This document shows, one piece after another, positions 33,507 through 36,448 of a stretch of DNA of 36,448 bases (position 1 is the stretch's first letter; each line of letters opens with the position of its first letter). The stretch is from Prevotella sp. (lineage in GTDB: Bacteria; Bacteroidota; Bacteroidia; Bacteroidales; Bacteroidaceae): the NCBI GenBank assembly GCA_017430675.1, contig JAFRMM010000075.1:1-36448 (forward strand), written 5' to 3'. A program made the position numbers and the translations under genes. Under the pieces are notes generated by a model, which worked only from the letters and a program-made list of their open reading frames with translations, did not search any database and had not been told where the DNA came from.

Positions 33507-35723
33507 TTAGAAGGGCATGCCGACTGCGAAATGGAAGGCGAGATCCCTGCCAAAGTCCGGATGGATCAGCGGATAGTGGGCCTCTTCCTCTGTCTGATAG
33601 GCTGGGTTGATAGCCTTCATACCGAGGTCAAAGCGCAGGATAAAATAGTCAAAGTTCAGGCGCAGCCCCAACCCGTAACTGACGGCCAGATCCTTGATGA
33701 TACCTCCTAATTTGAACTGTCCTCCCGGCTGTTCATCATAATTGCGCAGTGTCCAGATATTTCCTGCATCACAGAAGAGTGCACCACCGAATTTCCAGAA
33801 CAGATGTATACGATATTCCAGATTGACGTCCAACTTCATGTCACCCGTCTGGGTAATGAAGTTGATACGTCCGTCTTTATCTTTGTACCTACCAGGTCCC
33901 AGACTTCTTACGCTCCACCCTCTGACACTATTGGCACCACCTGAGAAATAGCGCTTCTCGAATGGCAGTACCTGACTGTTACCGTAGGGATAAGCAATAC
34001 CAAAACCAAAATGGAAGACCAACTGATCTTTCTCCCCCTCATAGATGTTACGGACGAAGTCAAAGTCAGCCTTCACGTACTGGGCGTATGCAATGTCAAA
34101 TATTTTATACTGACCCATATTATTCGTTGTACCACCAAAGATATGGGAGCCCAGATTAAGAAGGTTGCCCGCTGTTTCCAGGTTTGCCTTCACACTCAGT
34201 CTGCCATTGCTGTAGTTATAGCCGAAGCCCATCTTCATAATAAACAAGTCTTCGTAGTTGTAGCGCAGGATCACGTTTGAGTTTGACGTATTGTCAAGGT
34301 ACTCCCTCTGAAACGTCTCACTGATCCAAGGCATGAACACATAGTTCAGGTCAACGAGGTCGATACGGTAACTGTCATGGTGGTTACGAGGTCTCCACTT
34401 GTAGCGCCAGCCGGCAGAGAGCACTCGCCTGTGGAACTCTGGACGGTTCTGCGAGTTGAACTGCGCCCACACCTCACTGTTGGCGATGGAGCGGCGACGC
34501 ACATCGGCACTCAGGAAAGGCATGATAAACCTCGGGAACGACAGTCGGCTCTCGACGTTGTATTCGAAGAAGTCCTGGTTCTTGTACCCCTCCAAACCTC
34601 GGATGGCCTCATACGCGCCACGGGCCTGTATGCTGAACGTCTCCGAGCCCTTGAAGAGGTTACGGTTCTGGTAGGTCAGCGATAGGGCCGCTCCAAAGTC
34701 TCCTGCCGTATTGGTGCCCTCAGGCTGGATACTGATGGTGGAGGGCTTACTGTTCTGGACCATGATCTTGGTATCCAGGAGCGTAGAGTCTGCCACAGGC
34801 TCAAAACTGATATTGGTATATCTGACAGCATCCATCCTGCCGAAATGGTTGTAGGTGTTCTGCAATTCCGTCGAGGAATAAGGCTCTCCCTCCTTCAGGA
34901 ACGTGTTCTCCTTAAGGATCTTCTTGCGCAGGTGGATAACGGAGTCTTCAGGATTACCACTTAAATAACTGATCTTCCGTATCCAGTAGCGGCTGTGCAA
35001 CGTGTCTTTTGCCTCACTGTCACTGCGATACGGATGAAGCACCATGGTCAGGGCCACAAGGTGGTCATCCTCAAACTTACGGGCACGGTAGTTGATAAAC
35101 TCCTTATGGAAACGGAAATAGCCCTGATCCTGCAGGAAAAGGGTGATCTGCGACCGCTCAGCATTCAAGGTCTCTGCACTGAACTGCATCCCCTCCTGAA
35201 GCAGCGAGCGCCTGTGCTTCAGCAGCCCTATGATAACAGAGTCCTGGATGTCCATCTCCAGTTCACGGATCACATACGGGGTACCAGGGTGCAACAGGAA
35301 GATGGCATCCACCTTCTTACCTTTCTTGTCCAAGTACAGTTCCACCTCCGCATCCAGATAACCTTTGTTCTGGAGCATCATCTTCAAGTCCTTACAGGTC
35401 TGGCGGGCCAGCAAGGTATCATAGACGATCGGAGCCTCTCCCATGGAGCGCAAGGTACGTCCCACCCAGGAACTGTCCTGTCCGCCCATCGCATAGACGC
35501 CCAAGGGAACCCTCACTATATTAAACCAACTGGAATTGCTCTTCTGGCGCAGATAGCCTTTCATCTCCGATGGGTTGATGTCCTTATACGTGCCGTCGGC
35601 AAGCACCTTCACCTTATTCAACATATAGGTGTCGTCAGGCAGATACTTCGATGCTGAGCAGGCACACATTAACAATGCGCCAGCCAACAGGAGGAATCCA
35701 TGCCTGATCTGGAACTTCTTCAT
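33507..35723 (-). CDS. BamA/TamA-family outer-membrane protein, lipoprotein-like N terminus
   Basis: This Omp85-type protein of 738 aa is likely involved in outer-membrane or surface protein/lipid assembly. The start at 35723 (MKKFQIRHGFLLLAGALLMC) is preferred because an 11-residue upstream extension runs into the promoter. A lipobox-like LMCAC is present, which is common in Bacteroidetes relatives. POTRA-like segments (about 30-330: LEMDIQDSVI, YPYRSD, and the ILKENTFLKEGEPYS repeat) precede the barrel. Barrel marks are KRYFSGGANSVRGWSVRSLG (substrate loop) and GLGLRLNFDYFILRFDLGM. It ends VGMPF with a C-terminal Phe, as BAM clients do. It is divergent from the rRNA/tRNA methyltransferase gene. 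Confidence 0.92.
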   Translation of the reverse strand: MKKFQIRHGFLLLAGALLMCACSASKYLPDDTYMLNKVKVLADGTYKDINPSEMKGYLRQKSNSSWFNIVRVPLGVYAMGGQDSSWVGRTLRSMGEAPIVYDTLLARQTCKDLKMMLQNKGYLDAEVELYLDKKGKKVDAIFLLHPGTPYVIRELEMDIQDSVIIGLLKHRRSLLQEGMQFSAETLNAERSQITLFLQDQGYFRFHKEFINYRARKFEDDHLVALTMVLHPYRSDSEAKDTLHSRYWIRKISYLSGNPEDSVIHLRKKILKENTFLKEGEPYSSTELQNTYNHFGRMDAVRYTNISFEPVADSTLLDTKIMVQNSKPSTISIQPEGTNTAGDFGAALSLTYQNRNLFKGSETFSIQARGAYEAIRGLEGYKNQDFFEYNVESRLSFPRFIMPFLSADVRRRSIANSEVWAQFNSQNRPEFHRRVLSAGWRYKWRPRNHHDSYRIDLVDLNYVFMPWISETFQREYLDNTSNSNVILRYNYEDLFIMKMGFGYNYSNGRLSVKANLETAGNLLNLGSHIFGGTTNNMGQYKIFDIAYAQYVKADFDFVRNIYEGEKDQLVFHFGFGIAYPYGNSQVLPFEKRYFSGGANSVRGWSVRSLGPGRYKDKDGRINFITQTGDMKLDVNLEYRIHLFWKFGGALFCDAGNIWTLRNYDEQPGGQFKLGGIIKDLAVSYGLGLRLNFDYFILRFDLGMKAINPAYQTEEEAHYPLIHPDFGRDLAFHFAVGMPF

Positions 35724-35745
35724 CAACTCATTCGTTTCTGAGGTG

Positions 35746-35775
35746 CAAAAATACAAAAAACTCTTGATATTTCAA
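35746..35775 (-). promoter_or_regulatory. Promoter of the tamA-like gene
   Basis: On the minus strand TTG (35775-35773), 19 bases, TATTTTTG (35753-35746), 23 bases before the start at 35723. Its upstream box overlaps the spacer of the divergent promoter. Confidence 0.6.
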
Positions 35776-35793
35776 TAAATCTTCGTATCTTTG
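35763..35793 (+). promoter_or_regulatory. Promoter of the RNA methyltransferase gene
   Basis: CTTG (35763-35766), 19 bases, TATCTTTG (35786-35793), 27 bases before the ATG at 35820. The two divergent promoters interleave. Confidence 0.65.
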
Positions 35794-35819
35794 TGGCGGA
35801 ATTAACGACTTTTGGGGAA

Positions 35820-36448
35820 ATGATCAGCAAAAACCAGTTCAAATTTGTCCGTCAGTTGGAGCAGAAGAAGTACCGTCGTCGCGAAGGTCTCTTCGTGGCT
35901 GAGGGCACGAAGGTGGTGGGCGATCTCATGCAGCACAGCCAGCCAAGGATGCTCTTCGCCACCAGCGAATACCTCGACGCCAGCCCCCAACTGCTGCAGA
36001 TGGGCTATGAAGCCGTTAGAATCACGGACGACGAGTTGCGTCGCCTCAGTTTCCTCCAGCATCCCCAGCAGGTGCTCGCCCTCTTCCCCCTGCCCTCACC
36101 TTCTCACTCTCTCACTCCCTCACCTTCTCACCTTTCCATCGCCCTCGACGGCGTGCAGGATCCAGGCAACCTTGGCACCATCATCCGCCTTGCCGACTGG
36201 TTTGGCATCGAGAGTATCTACTGCAGTGAGGACACCGTCGATGCCTGGAACCCCAAGGTCGTACAGGCCACGATGGGCAGCATTGCCCGCGTGGACATTA
36301 TTTATATGAATCTCCCAGAGATGCTTGACAACCTACCTGCCGACTTCCCCGTCTATGGCACCTTCCTCGACGGCGAGAACATCTACCAGCAGCCATTGTC
36401 AGAGAATGGTCTGATCATCATGGGCAACGAGGGCAATGGCATCTCCGA
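35820..36448 (+). CDS. TrmH/SpoU-family RNA 2'-O-methyltransferase, cut by the window end
   Basis: The first 209 codons are present. The N-terminal substrate-binding part begins MISKNQFKFVRQLEQKKYRR and REGLFVAEGTKVV, and the SPOUT domain has LDGVQDPGNLGTIIRLADWF and the knot-forming LIIMGNEGNGIS at the right edge. It should methylate ribose in rRNA or tRNA using SAM; the exact nucleotide is unknown. Between the two domains is a low-complexity stretch, PLPSPSHSLTPSPSHLS, encoded by a 15-base repeat with a 24-base (eight-codon) period. Relatives have a short linker here. The start at 35820 follows a good promoter. Confidence 0.92.
   Translation, partial: MISKNQFKFVRQLEQKKYRRREGLFVAEGTKVVGDLMQHSQPRMLFATSEYLDASPQLLQMGYEAVRITDDELRRLSFLQHPQQVLALFPLPSPSHSLTPSPSHLSIALDGVQDPGNLGTIIRLADWFGIESIYCSEDTVDAWNPKVVQATMGSIARVDIIYMNLPEMLDNLPADFPVYGTFLDGENIYQQPLSENGLIIMGNEGNGIS
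36093..36131. repeat. In-frame micro-repeat inside the methyltransferase gene
   Basis: CCCTCACCTTCTCAC occurs at 36093-36107 and 36117-36131, separated by tctctcact. It encodes the PSPSH repeats between the two domains. Confidence 0.85.

Noticed and set aside
33422..33553. N-terminal extension of the MBL hydrolase
   Set aside because: The extra 44 residues overlap the tamA-like 3' end and the -7 box, and family proteins begin at MLKFISFGSGSSGN.

Overview
The window looks like chromosome of a Prevotella-like member of the Bacteroidales. The main reason is the promoters: at least twelve intergenic sites match the Bacteroidetes primary sigma-factor pattern, a TTTG/TTG box, 19-20 bases, then TAnnTTTG. 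The gene content agrees: a giant BspA-type leucine-rich-repeat protein, a VirE/DUF3874 primase-helicase, a seven-gene rseC-rnfBCDGEA operon, and a ~910-residue MetH without its reactivation domain. All of this was read by eye from sequence; no database search was run.

Layout. (1) 1-5,000: a small exported XAC2610-like protein, then a leftward A+T-rich defence island. The island holds an 84-aa protein of unknown function, an EcoO109I-like restriction endonuclease, a C5-cytosine methyltransferase with extra N- and C-terminal parts, a two-TM coiled-coil protein, a 27-codon overlapping micro-ORF and a Vsr mismatch endonuclease. (2) 5,000-6,750: an accessory patch. It has a Fic C-terminal half plus HTH gene that lacks the catalytic half, a promoter-driven tandem-repeat small RNA candidate, a convergent 146-aa orphan, and two copies of a ~90-bp divergent promoter. 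Next comes a repeat-rich element in front of the VirE-like gene. (3) 6,748-9,100: the G+C-rich VirE/DUF3874 gene, then tRNA-Ser(CGA) with its own promoter and terminator. (4) 9,189-19,148: one 3,319-codon gene encoding an exported protein with 19 LRR_5 repeats of ~147 aa, including a five-repeat block duplication, two C-terminal modules and a Prevotella-type C-terminal tail; deoD follows. (5) 19,893-25,550: the leftward rseC-rnfBCDGEA operon for an ion-pumping ferredoxin:NAD oxidoreductase. (6) 25,677-33,421: a small acidic protein gene facing a leftward seven-gene string (MBL hydrolase, DMP19-like protein, smpB, metH, HAD phosphatase, GHL10 glycosidase, lipoprotein), mostly with 4-nt overlaps. 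(7) 33,507-36,448: a tamA/bamA-like outer-membrane gene divergent from a TrmH/SpoU RNA methyltransferase gene cut by the window end.

The best candidates for undescribed biology are the duplicated divergent promoter with its 67-nt-period tandem RNA and antisense neighbour (5.5-6.3 kb), and the restriction island carrying a membrane protein and an overlapping micro-ORF (1.36-4.8 kb). A lesser theme is a set of micro-tandem repeats placed at stop codons or inserted in frame within conserved genes.
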